A stretch of 64,000 nucleotides of DNA, taken from the NCBI GenBank assembly GCA_021030915.1, contig JAGEMR010000078.1:62001-126000 (forward strand). The letters run 5' to 3'. The stretch's first letter is position 1. Every line of letters begins with the position of its first letter. A program made the position numbers and the translations under genes. The notes below the pieces were generated by a model, which did not search any database, had not been told where the DNA came from, and saw only the letters and a list, made by a program, of their open reading frames with translations. The stretch is from Astrothelium macrocarpum. Lineage: Eukaryota > Ascomycota > Dothideomycetes > Trypetheliales > Trypetheliaceae. Positions 46,498 through 57,453 of the stretch are shown here, piece after piece.

Positions 46498-47665
46498 ATG
46501 ACCGCAGTGGTGACTGCTTCCCAAAAGCTGGAAGTACCGATTATCAACATTGAACTCTTTCTCCATGGCAACCGCGAAGATCGCATATCTATTGCAAAGA
46601 GTCTCGACATTGCGTTGAGCTCATTCAGTCTCGTGTATGTGAGCAACCATGGGATCCCGCAGTATAAGATTGATGATGCGTTCAAGTGGGTAGGTAACAC
46701 ATGAAGATTTCGTATGCCTCAGTTCATGCCCTACCCAATGTTCGTCTCACTACAACGCAGAACGCTGGATCTCGTTTTCCGTGCCAGCGGCAGTATGAGC
46801 GTCGATCACGCTGATTGATTTGGTGATCGTCTTCTCATAGAGCAAGCAATTCTTTTCGCTTCCAGGCAATGACAAGAATATGACCAAACGATATCACACC
46901 GTGGGAAGTGAAATCATTCGCTCTCAGACAAGCGCTAAAGAAGCTTTGGGCATTCACAGCCCATTTCGGGACGCATTGACTAAGGAGTGGAGCATGGAAG
47001 AGAAAATACCGGGCTTCCGATCATCCATAGAAGACTTTTGGTCAGAATGCGCGCGGCTTATGAAAGATTTGCTTGACTGTACAACATTTGCTTTGAAGCT
47101 TGCAGAAGAACATTCACTTGCAAAGTACCACAGCAATCAACTCCACGCTTTGGATCTGATCCACTATCCTGATTTACAGAAAGACCGTCCCAGTGCGGAT
47201 GCAGAACTACAAATGGCGACACATTCAGACTCTTCAACATTCACACTTTTGTTCCAAGAGAACCGACACGTCCTTAGCCATCTGGAAATCGGGGATCGAG
47301 CATCTGTAACAGGGAAAACTAGTGCAGCCACCTTTGAACGTCGTGGTGGGCTGTTCAAATCCATTGAACCACAAGAGGGTATGATACTGGCCAATGTTGG
47401 CTATTTACTTTCGAGATGGACAAATGGTCGATATAAAAGTACAATACATCGTGTGGTCAATTCCAGAGCCGGTGCTTCCAATGAAGGTATTGGGTCAACA
47501 GAGAGGTTCAGTATCGCTTTCTTTGGACAGCCAGACGCCGGAACTATTATAGATGCCCTGCCTGGAACCTGGGACACAGATACTCCTAAGCGGGGGGAAC
47601 CCTTGGATGTTGATGCATATCGCAAAAGGAAATTTGAAGAAATTTCTCCTAAAGTTTCTGGCTAA
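46498..47665 (+). CDS. 2-oxoglutarate/Fe(II)-dependent dioxygenase (isopenicillin N synthase-like)
   Basis: Predicted non-haem iron oxygenase that couples 2-oxoglutarate decarboxylation to oxidation of a small molecule; substrate unknown. Two exons, 46498-46689 and 46841-47665, give 338 residues, the usual length. The 151-nt intron is long for this window, but splicing joins DDAFKW-SKQFFSLPG, a conserved family junction. The N-terminal DIOX_N part shows FSLVYVSNHGIP. The iron facial triad is H192 and D194 (THSDSS) and H267 (STIHRVV); the 2OG-binding R286xS288 (RFSIAFF) is present. All catalytic residues are intact. The start is the ATG at 46498, with an in-frame ATG at 46372 less likely. It is tail-to-tail with an alpha/beta hydrolase 540 bp away; the pair may form a small metabolic unit, which is inference. 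Confidence 0.88.
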
Positions 47666-48205
47666 TCAATAATAGATGATGACCGCGTTGTCCATGTTAG
47701 TGCAGAGAAACGTCAAGTCCTGAACTTTGCATACTTTTTGATGGAAATGTTGTAAAGCCGCGTCTATAGACTACTTCAATAGTCTGGGGTTTTTGAAACT
47801 TGTCTTCGAAAGAGAACGTGATATAGTGGAGGGCATCAGCGGTATCGTTATCAGTGATGGCATGTAGAGGTTTCTTGTTACTTGGCAAATTCTATTGGAT
47901 TTCAACGCCTCTGGCCATAATAACATTTTGAGAAATGATCCAACTCATATATCCTGGGTGCGTCGTTGCACCATTTAGCTACTGACTCCATTCTTATCGG
48001 GGATTGAGCTGGGTCATCAAGATCAGCATTAAGTAAGATCAAAGATTGAGAGCATATACAAAAATCGATTCTGTCTCGATCGGACTATATTTACGCAAAT
48101 TGCGAAGATTTAATTAACGGTACGTTCTATTCCATATCATCTGCATCCTCGGTTCTTGACAATCAGCGTTCGACTTCGACAATGAATGTCTACCCGCAGT
48201 CACGG
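47666..48205. other. Convergent intergenic region
   Basis: 540 bp between the stops of the oxygenase and hydrolase genes. AT-rich, no gene visible. Confidence 0.5.
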
Positions 48206-49016
48206 TTACGCATATTTCTTCAAAATCGCGACCAATTCATCAATCTTGCTGAGAATTGGATTGTGACCAGTTTCGAGGTATTCTTCCACGTCAAAAGCGC
48301 TCGGCTGCACTTCTTTAACATTCTCTACCATTTGAGCCTGCTGCGCGGGCGAAATGACACGGTCATGGAGACAATGGACGTATGTCGACGGAATATCTCT
48401 CCACGCTTCGTATTTCTGTTTACTCCATAGCGCAGCGACACTTTGCCATTTCGTCAGAGAGTACCAATGCTCGCTATCGGCAGGATCAAGATCATGAAAG
48501 CAAGCGTGTAGGGCCGCTTCTTTGTTCATACACATCGCATCGGCCTTTCTGGTTGGTCAGGTATCGAGTCTACGTGAGGAGATCATTTATGCTCACATTT
48601 TCGTCATACTGCCCGTAAGCCTTGATACTGTCGTAATCTCCAGCCCCATGGACCGTTTCGCCCTCTCTCAGTGCAAAAGAAGTCACATAAACTAAGCGCA
48701 CCACCCCACCCTTTGTACCTTCTTTCTCACGCTGGGCTTTATTGAGGTTTTGCAAAGCCCCCGTGCCCGGAATGCCTCCATATGAGTGCATGAATACTAC
48801 AACGTCCTTTCCAGCTTCGGCTAAGGCGTTGACTGTTGTGCGGACGGCTTCAATGTCGGCGGAGTTATCTTGCATTTTGGGCACCTTGTCTCCAACTGAC
48901 GGATAATCGATAATGTCTACGGGAAACCCCTCCTTTTGAAGCGCCTGAGACAATGGTTCGTACAGGGTAGGAGGCTGCGTTGCACCATGAACAATAACAA
49001 CTGTTGGATTTGTCAT
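48206..49016 (-). CDS. Alpha/beta hydrolase
   Basis: Predicted cytosolic serine hydrolase (esterase-like, AB_hydrolase_6 type); substrate unknown. Two exons, 48597-49016 and 48206-48544, with a 52-nt intron (GTGAGC donor, AAAG acceptor) give 252 residues. The first strand and oxyanion loop read VVIVHGATQ. The nucleophile elbow is HSYGG (S78), the acid probably D201 (CLHDRVIS) and the base H234 (ETGHNP), so the triad is complete. No signal peptide or membrane segment is seen. The small size resembles bacterial-like salicylate-esterase/hydroxynitrile-lyase-shaped enzymes. It converges with the 2OG oxygenase. Confidence 0.88.
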
Positions 49017-51234
49017 GGCTGAGTATCCCAGTGAATGAAAACGAATGGGTGTGTTTTCCAGGAACGGTTAGGGGAAGAAAAATGAATGAAATTCCGTCTG
49101 ACAAGCAAGTATAGAGATCTGAAGGTTCTTCCTGGATCCAAAGAGTGCCAGTCACTTGTGTTGCATTGATACTTTTCCCAGAGCCTCCGCCTATTTATAC
49201 TCGCGACCGTACTGCATACCTAACATTTCAGGCCTTTTTGTTTAGCTAGTAGGATATGTAAACATAGCCAAGAGAAGTATAGTAGCTTTTGCTTTGTTCA
49301 TGGGCTATTTCCGATGTTGTAGAAAAGATTAGAAATGATGGTTTCCCTGGCGTCTTTGTATTGCGAGTCTTCGTCCGTATATCGTCCGTCGTACCAGTCC
49401 TTGTTAAAACGTCGCTGGTTTAATTAGCCGCCCATACCTGTAGCTTACCACCACCAATTTTGCTTTATGTGCAAAATTTTGGATGATTAATTTTGTCTCC
49501 GGAGCAGACGGAAATTCCTTGATTGCAAAGCTAATTTGTCTTGAGCTATCCTTTTGAGACCGTGCAACGCTTTACCCATTTCCCCATAGCCTTCTTCGGA
49601 GGCCTGAATTCTCAATAGCTATTCGATGAAACCGGCGTTCCAATCGGCATAGATTGACTTCAACAGATTGGCTTTGGACGAAAATGGCAAAATATTGCTG
49701 AAGTCTGCTTCTTGATTTTGTTGACACGCTTTGGCATGGTGCAGATCGCGACTTAGAGGGATTTGTCTTCAGGATCGACACTTCTAGATTTTGAAACATT
49801 CGCTAACAAAAGGACGTAGGCGAATCCTACATTTCCTTGTCCTTGACCATATAACTGAGATTCAACCATTTGGATGTGCAGAAGAAAATCGAAGGATGAA
49901 GAACATTTAGGAGATGCCGATTGGGCGAGTTCCTATTCTGCAAAGATGATTGCTGACACAAACTGTGGTAGTTGACAGCATGGGTTTCCGAGGCGGTTCT
50001 GATAGTATTGCAATTTGGCTTGAAGAAGTCTCATGCGCTTTGATGGCACACTGACTAATGACGGCGTTACACATTTGCCGCCTCGCTTTAGATCCTCTGA
50101 CACACAGGCGAAGTGCATTGGAGGAAGGGAAGGATTTAGTGTCTTTTAGATGGCTTGGACTGAGGGCTCAACCTTCCGTATCGAGTCAAGGGCCTGGAGC
50201 CCGGAGTCTTCGCGATTCATTGAAATATTTTCATATAAAATTGGTTTATTATCCAAAGCCAATCCCGTGCAATCCGACTCATGCTATCATGAGCATAACC
50301 AACATTGTACTGGGGTACATGAGGCTTGGCCCATGAATGGGAACGTGAACATGTCTGGCACATTTCTAAGAAGCGAAATGCTGTTATGCTTGATTTTGAT
50401 GTACGAATTCATCATTCTTATCTAACCGTCTCAGGCCATCGTGCTGTTGTCCCCTAGAATTCCTATTCAGTCATGACGTTTCTACTCAAAGTACATTTGC
50501 TTGTGGAAGGATCAATCCCCGGAGGAGCACGCCATAATTCGGGGACTGATCCTGCACGCTCTGTGAATCAAATCGAAAGAGACAAACACGGAACGAATCC
50601 TTGCCCTGTTAAACAACCTGATAACGTCATGCCTAATTTGCGCCAAGTGCCCTAGTTCAAACAATTCCACGACCAAACCATCATTCCGTAGGCAAGAAAG
50701 ACGTGATAGACCCCCCTTTGCAAAGCTGATACGAGGCCCACAATTCCATGGATCAAGGAAATTTGAACGTGATTAAGACTATACACCACATTCATAAGGC
50801 CGTTTTCTTTGGTATGAAGTAGGTAAACGAAGATGACAGAGAAGGAATTCAGCGCTTTTTGTCCGGAGGCAGTGAATCAGTGGGTCAACCTCCGATGGCC
50901 CTGGCTGAACACAATGCCAATGCAAGTTTGGTGAGAACGCCATGAACACCAATGCTGAAAAACGAGAAAGACCACCGTCGGTCAGAAGATGCAACGGCAA
51001 GGAATCGAAAGACATATAGGACACCTGATATCGGCGGAAAGGGTGCCGACCAAGTTCCGAGAATGGTGGATCTACTGCGACTCATAACGCATCGAGATGA
51101 AAACCCAGAGTCTGCAGAAATATGCACGGTGAGGTTGATCGGTCATCTGAATAGATTTTTCCGGAAAGCAGTGACTGCATTCGGGAAGCGATGTTGCTCA
51201 TAGCATCTGGGCGGGACCTTGAGACATGAGTGAA
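49017..51234. other. Intergenic
   Basis: 2.2 kb between the hydrolase start and the G-alpha stop. It contains only short unsupported ORFs and no recognisable RNA gene. Confidence 0.5.
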
Positions 51235-52567
51235 TCAAAGTATGCCCGAGTCTTTCAGTGCATTTTGGAGAATGGTTTCCTTGACAGCTGCAAACACCAA
51301 CCGTATATTCGAAGTATCCGTCGCTTGTGTAAGACTGTGACAGAGTCAATTCCATTCACTCCCAATTCCGTCACATCTTTAGGGCACATACTGAGGATAA
51401 AGATTGAGGTGTGCGCGATTGACTTGGTTGAATCTCCAAAGTAGATATTTTGCAGCTCGATTGACATCATTGCCACCCGAATAGTCGGGGAAGTAGTTGC
51501 CCAATGGCGATTTGCCAAGCTTCGCTTTGAATAGATCGACCTTGTTGAGGAAAAGGATGATGCTCGTTCGCATGAACCACCGCGAGTTGACAACTGAATC
51601 AAAGAGCACGAGACTCTCCATCATTCGATTCTTCAAAAGAAGTCAGTTTATATCTTTATTCCAATCATGCAGGCTAACCTGGCTGCTCTCTTCTAAAAGG
51701 ACTTGATCATATTCACTCAGAGCAACGCAGAATATGATGGATGTGACGTTCTCGAAGCAATGAATCCACTTTTTCCGTTCGCTTCGTTGCCCACCCACGT
51801 CAAACATGCTACAAAAGGATTAGCTGGCGTCTCCCCTGCTATGGAGGTAGTGTTACTGTATGCTTAGTTGACCCATCACAAACCGCGTCTCGTATATACC
51901 AGTGGTCTTTGTTCTTGCTCGAAGCACGTCAGCTTCGACTGGAATGTAATCTGGGGCTGCTATTCGATTAACTTCTTCGAAGAAACTATGACTATCAGCA
52001 GGCACGGTCAATGAGCGCCCATCCCCCTTCCAGGACTTACTAGGGTGCTGAATCCATGAGATAAAATTCACTCGAGTGGTCCAGGATCTTCGGTATTGCT
52101 TTGTCATTCCACAAGGCTGTTATCGCTTGGCCTACCCGCATATCCAATGCTGAATGCGGATCGGGATCAACGCTGTAATCCATCAAATAGACGCAATACT
52201 CTTCGGTGCCTGGCGCCTCTGGTTGAATGTCGAATTGTCGCATGGCGGCTATGAGAGCCTTCGCACAGTCAAGGACGTTTTTGTATATGGTCAGACGGTA
52301 CATGGCCAACTCATCCACGGTATACCCGTTCTGGTGTATGATTTTCATCTGCTTGACAATTGTTGATTTGCCGCTCTCGCCAGAACCTGGAGAAGTGAGA
52401 TTGAGTTTGGCTCCCTACCGAGATGAGAACGGAGCTGACATACCCAGTAGCAATATCTTGCATTCTCGCTTTAACCGTCTCGAGTCTTCTTCAAGCTTTT
52501 TGTCAATCATCTGACTTCTCTTCTTCATCTCTCCGTCCTCGTCATTTTTGCTAATGCAGACGCCCAT
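51235..52567 (-). CDS. ganB: Heterotrimeric G-protein alpha subunit, group III (GanB-like)
   Basis: Membrane-bound GTPase relaying receptor signals; the A. nidulans orthologue GanB drives cAMP/PKA signalling in conidial germination. Six exons, 52444-52567, 52041-52386, 51857-51985, 51679-51808, 51392-51630 and 51235-51334, with introns of 48-57 nt, give 355 residues. MGVCIS holds an N-myristoylation glycine and a palmitoylatable C4. Guanine-nucleotide motifs: GSGESGKST (42-50), catalytic R181 in [13 protein letters not shown] with Q207 (203-207), NKVD (272-275) and TQATD (325-329). The C-terminus DSGIL lacks the Cys target of pertussis toxin found in group I, supporting group III. Every key residue is intact. 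It is divergent from sakA, with 2.7 kb between their starts. Confidence 0.96.
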
Positions 52568-55264
52568 GTCAGCGGTAAGTGGCCAAGACCCGAGGGCCGG
52601 CCAACGGGTGCGGTGCGCGGGCGGTGACGATGATTCAGTTCGAACACGATCAAAGCAGGCGCATCACAGCTTCAGGTTGGGACAGGCAACAGGATGGCAA
52701 GCACTCGGTAAGGTGGTGTTTGTCCTGGAGCTCGAGCGGAGGCTTGCGGTAAGGTGCGGTTACGATCCCAGTTAGGTTAAGCGCCAGGTAGACGTGCCGG
52801 GAAAGTGGACTTCTTTGTTGGAGGACAAGCAGAAGACGAGTGGAGCCACTCGCCAGCGGGAGAAGGCACCCTTTGGTGCCGGGCAAGCTGGAGGACGAGA
52901 TTCCTGGGATGAGAGCAACGACGAAGCCGCAAGCCGGTCGGCGGTGATGTGCAGTTGGGGATCCCTGTACTCGTCGCGTGGACGGCCGTGCGCACGACCA
53001 CGCACCCTCCTGCTGTTCTCCAGGCGAGATTGGCCGCCAGACGGGAGCGAGTTCCGCAGCCGACGAGAGCTGGGGCGCGGATGGCGAGTCGCGGACGGGG
53101 CTCCTTGCGTTGCGGGTGTCGTGAGGTGAGCAAGTGACGAGCTCGACGCCGCACGAGGGTGTGGGAGCGGAGAGCGTGGGTGTGGGCTGCAGATTGCGGA
53201 GCTGATGAAAGCAGCCACGGACGCGGAAAATGAAAGGCAAAATAAAGTCGACCTCAGTGGTCGGGCGACGAGAGGGGCAGTTTGGCCCTAGGACAGCATT
53301 TCGAGCCGCCGCCGCCTTCGTCTGGACAGCAAAGCCACACCCAATGCGCCGAGGGATTTGTAGAATGGTGCAAAGCGTGCAACTACAATTCTCTAAGTTA
53401 GGCACCTAAGGTATCCTATTCTACGCACCACGGCTGCTTGCTTGCTCTTCGTGCCATCCCCACATCCGTCACAGAGGCAGGCTGGTGGCAGCGGTAAGGG
53501 CGGTGGGAAGGACGGCAAGCCTGATTTCCTGATCTACACATCGAGACACACCGACTGACAGAATTCGGACGGCCTCGCCAGACACTTCCACTAAGCGCGC
53601 GCCCACAGCCCTCTCAAATGGGCATGGCTCATTGTTTCCACGCGCCATCTCCACAACGCCCTGTTGTGAAAGGCTGGTGTGGCATGGCATGATTGAAGCA
53701 ATTCTGGCCGAGTCCATCTTCATTGGAAGCAGTTGATGAGGTGTTTATGCCATCCCTGGCAAAGACGTCGCATGTACCTGTTCGTTATCTAGCAGACGGT
53801 CCTTCTGCTCGCCCACATTGCTCGTCTCTCAGTTGGCTTTGTGTGGGGAGCTATCCTGTCTGTCAACACTCGGACCGTCTAATGCTAAAACTGGTCGGAC
53901 GCGCAAAGGAAGCAACAAAGTTGAGCATCCTTGAGATCGCCAAGGTTGGGCCGCCATTTCTAACGGAATTGCGCATCCAAGGAACTCTACAGCTGTTTCA
54001 AACCTTATACACGTTGAATGAGCGGGATGGATGCAACCGGACGGCCTTGAATTCTGTTTGCACAGATCCTTTGTTTAGAAGCATCCATCATGGGACCAAA
54101 CACGAACACTTTGGTGAAAGAGCGTGGCAGACGAGACGGGCCCCTGTCCGGAGTTAGCGGGCGAATGCGCTCCTTCGTTTCGTGATCGATGAGTTTCAGG
54201 AGCGACATCGAATCGTTTTTTCAACGCTCAAGCAGGGCCCCGATTATTCCCGGATCTATTAGCCAACGACTATAAGCAAAAACCAGCATTGATCTAACAG
54301 GCCGGCAGAATGCTCGCGATTTGTAACTTGTCTACACGTTGGAACATGCAAAACACAGACAACTGCCGATCATTACCTGTAATGACGGCGGCTTGCCACA
54401 TCTACTTTAAATAGGTTGGCGTTCCTAAACTGGCTTCGCGCTTGCTATCCGACTTGTGCTTAATAGTGAAACCAAATCAATCTTTGAATCAACAGAGGCT
54501 TTGGGGGCCACACCACGGTCCTGTATGCACTCTTGACAATCGAGATAGTAATCCAGTGACGGGAATAATTGATCGGCCTGAGCCCATGACAGACACGTGG
54601 ACACTTGGTCGTAATGATGTAATATGGGCAAAGTCCGCCCTACCGTTCTGATCGTTGTGTAGCGATTGGCCAGGTGCCTCTGCGTGCCTCAGCAGTGCGT
54701 GCTGTCTGTACACGCGGATGGCTAAGGTATTTGAATGTCAAGGTAGTTTGCGTTGTCAGAACGGCGATCAACAACAGACAGCCCGGATGCGGTAGCGAGG
54801 AAAATCAAAGCGGCCCTATCCGTCTGATGCAAGTGTTTTTCCGCATCGAACGGCCGCGATGGTCCTGTCGATCTGTTGACAAGTCCGTGGACCCAATCAT
54901 CCACTTGTCAAGAGGCCCATCAACGGATTCGGATCCGAGCCGGCTGCGACGCAAAAGGAAGGCGGAGCGTGTTCACGAAGGGAGCACAGCGGCGTGACGG
55001 TTGCGATCTCGATCTCAGCCGCGCTATGGTCGCGGTGAGAGAATGGCGGCAGCTTTGGAACATGGCAAAGCTGGCAGGCCAGGCCCGATGGGGCATGAAG
55101 CCGAGCCCGAGCGCGCAATCCCGCATCCCACTTTCTGAAAGCAAGGCCACTTCCCCAGCGCACCGCCACGCCTACGACACTCCATCTGCCTCGACACCTT
55201 CACGTCCACAGCATTACCATTCTCGTCGTTCAATCGCCGCGACTCCGGCCCTCCTGCGCTCATC
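52568..55264. promoter_or_regulatory. Shared divergent intergenic region of ganB and sakA
   Basis: 2.7 kb containing the promoters of both signalling genes. The 800 bp next to ganB are GC-rich and open in several frames; the longest (52650-53405, minus, 251 codons) has leader-like Ser/Pro/Arg composition and runs into the ganB start region. A similar plus-strand frame (54876-55379) overlaps the sakA start. I read these as long 5' leaders, not genes. Confidence 0.45.
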
Positions 55265-56792
55265 ATGGCCGAATTCGTGCGCGCCCAGATCTTTGGCACC
55301 ACTTTTGAGATCACCAGCAGGTACTACCCCCCAAATGAGACCCTGTTACGAGCTGTGTGTGTGTGTGTGTGTGTGTTGATGATCTGCGGCACAGATATAC
55401 AGACCTGCAGCCCGTCGGGATGGGCGCCTTTGGACTTGTCTGGTATTATCGTCCACGTCTCTTCAATGGGCCTCATCTGATGCTTGATCATCTAGCTCTG
55501 CAAAAGATCAGCTTACCGGACAGGCTGTGGCGGTTAAGAAAATCATGAAACCCTTCAGCACTCCAGTCCTGTCCAAGCGAACTTATCGAGAACTCAAGCT
55601 ACTCAAACACTTACGACATGAAAATGTGTGCTTCCTTTATTGAGCTGCCTTGGTCTGCATCATGTTAATGGCACTTAGGTCATAAGCTTGAGCGATATTT
55701 TCATCTCACCCCTCGAGGACATGTAGGAGCTGCTTTGCCTCTCCCGACAACACAGCTACCAGTGACTGATCCTCCATCTAGTTACTTCGTCACGGAGCTT
55801 CTGGGTACCGATCTTCACCGTCTGCTTACCTCACGTCCGCTTGAAAAACAATTCATACAATACTTCCTATACCAAATACTAGTAAGCTTGTCAGAATAGA
55901 CTGGCCATGCACATGACACTGATACTCAACAGCGAGGCCTCAAATATGTCCATTCGGCAGGTGTTGTCCACCGGGACCTAAAGCCAAGCAATATCCTGGT
56001 CAACGAGAATTGTGATCTTAAAATCTGCGATTTCGGCCTTGCGCGTATTCAAGATCCCCAGATGACTGGTTATGTCTCGACAAGATACTATCGTGCACCG
56101 GAGATCATGCTCACGTGGCAAAAGTACGACGTTGAGGTTGACATCTGGAGCGCAGGGTGCATCTTTGCCGAAATGCTCGAGGGAAAGCCTCTCTTTCCTG
56201 GCAAGGACCACGTCAACCAATTTTCCATCATCACTGAACTACTCGGCACACCTCCAGATGATGTCATTCAGACAATATGCAGCGAAAATGTAAGGGACAA
56301 TGATTTCATGACGTGAGCGCGGCATTGACCCTGCTTTGTAGACATTGCGATTCGTACAATCCCTACCGAAACGCGAACGGCAGCCGCTGAGCAACAAGTT
56401 CAAGAACGCGGACCCTGCTGGTGAGTCATGTTGAGGATAAAAGTCGCTTCTCAGCTAAGCAGTTGTAGCGGTTGATCTCCTCGAGCGAATGCTTGTCTTT
56501 GACCCGAGGAAGCGGATACGGGCTGGTGATGGCTTGGCACACCCATATCTATCTCCATATCACGACCCCACGGATGAGCCCGTCGCAGAAGAGAAGTTTG
56601 ATTGGTCATTCAACGACGCCGATCTTCCTGTAGACACTTGGAAAATAATGATGTACGGCCTCGTGTAAAGCGCTGCTCCTCTCTCTATTCTTAACTGATC
56701 ATATTACCAGGTACTCTGAAATCCTAGATTACCACAACATTGATGCCCAAACGACCTCTGATGTACCTCCGACGGAGAACGGTAGCACATGA
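55265..56792 (+). CDS. sakA: Stress-activated MAP kinase SakA/Hog1
   Basis: Serine/threonine kinase of the HOG osmotic/oxidative stress pathway, shuttling to the nucleus on activation. Nine exons: 55265-55320, 55395-55442, 55496-55625, 55679-55722, 55782-55881, 55933-56289, 56342-56420, 56469-56664 and 56711-56792, giving 363 residues. Begins [19 protein letters not shown], as in fungal Hog1. Shows the GMGAFG loop, ATP-binding K49 (VAVKK), HRD D141, DFG D159 and the TGY activation motif T171-G-Y173. [21 protein letters not shown] and WKIMMY mark the C-lobe and docking area. Intron 1 contains a (TG)11 run. The last intron needs a donor after CTCGT (56665), adding GLV to the usual [13 protein letters not shown] segment. 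avl9 follows in the same direction. Confidence 0.96.
55354..55376. repeat. (TG)11 microsatellite in sakA intron 1
   Basis: A perfect TG dinucleotide run of about 23 nt inside the 74-nt first intron of sakA, 22 nt after the coding exon. It lies between donor and branch point. Confidence 0.85.
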
Positions 56793-57453
56793 CTCCAAGC
56801 TCGTGACACCTAACGTTGTTTACAAGGCATCAACCCTGACCCTCTGATGCAAATGACTGCAGCGCCGACTTTTGGGTTCTTCTCGGATCACGCTTTACTT
56901 ATATGATATGAAAACTTCATTGCGTTCGGTGTATGTACGACTGGCGTGGCCTCGGAGGATGGGACTGGCAATTCATACCCTGCGTGGGATGATCTCGTTG
57001 GGATGAATGGATAAGACGTCGACCCACGGCGAACGGTTTCTGCGAGAGGGTTGCATTGTTCCGAGCCTCCATTGTAATAGATTCGTACAAGCTTAGCAGT
57101 TAATAAACAATCGTGGAATTGCCGAATTCATTTGCTGTATCTTGCATCTTATGTGATCTTTACATAGTTGCAAGTCATCTTAGTAAAGCGTGTAACTTGC
57201 AATTGACACAAACAAATATATTCTGGATCCATTGGAGATGACTTCCTCCAAAATGATGAATCCATGTCAACCACGTGGCGGTGTAACCTGGAGTTGGTTT
57301 CCAAAAAAACCCTTTTTGCAATCATTGAGTGTCAAACTATCTCCAAACGCCCTTGTCAGCACTTTAATTCTTCCCATACGTTAGTCGAATCTTCCACATA
57401 ATGCTAGCCTCCTGTTCGATTCAGTTCAGTGTACGGTGATCAATGCATCCAGA
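56793..57453. other. Intergenic between sakA and avl9
   Basis: About 660 bp, AT-rich; contains the sakA 3' end and the avl9 promoter. No separate gene is visible. Confidence 0.5.

Noticed and set aside
52650..53405. 251-codon minus-strand ORF upstream of ganB
   Set aside because: Starts without a clear ATG context, composition is Ser/Pro/Arg/Cys of a GC-rich leader, and opposing frames are open too. Better explained as the ganB leader/promoter.
54876..55379. 167-codon plus-strand ORF overlapping the sakA start
   Set aside because: It runs through the well-supported first exon of sakA in another frame and ends in the TG repeat of intron 1.
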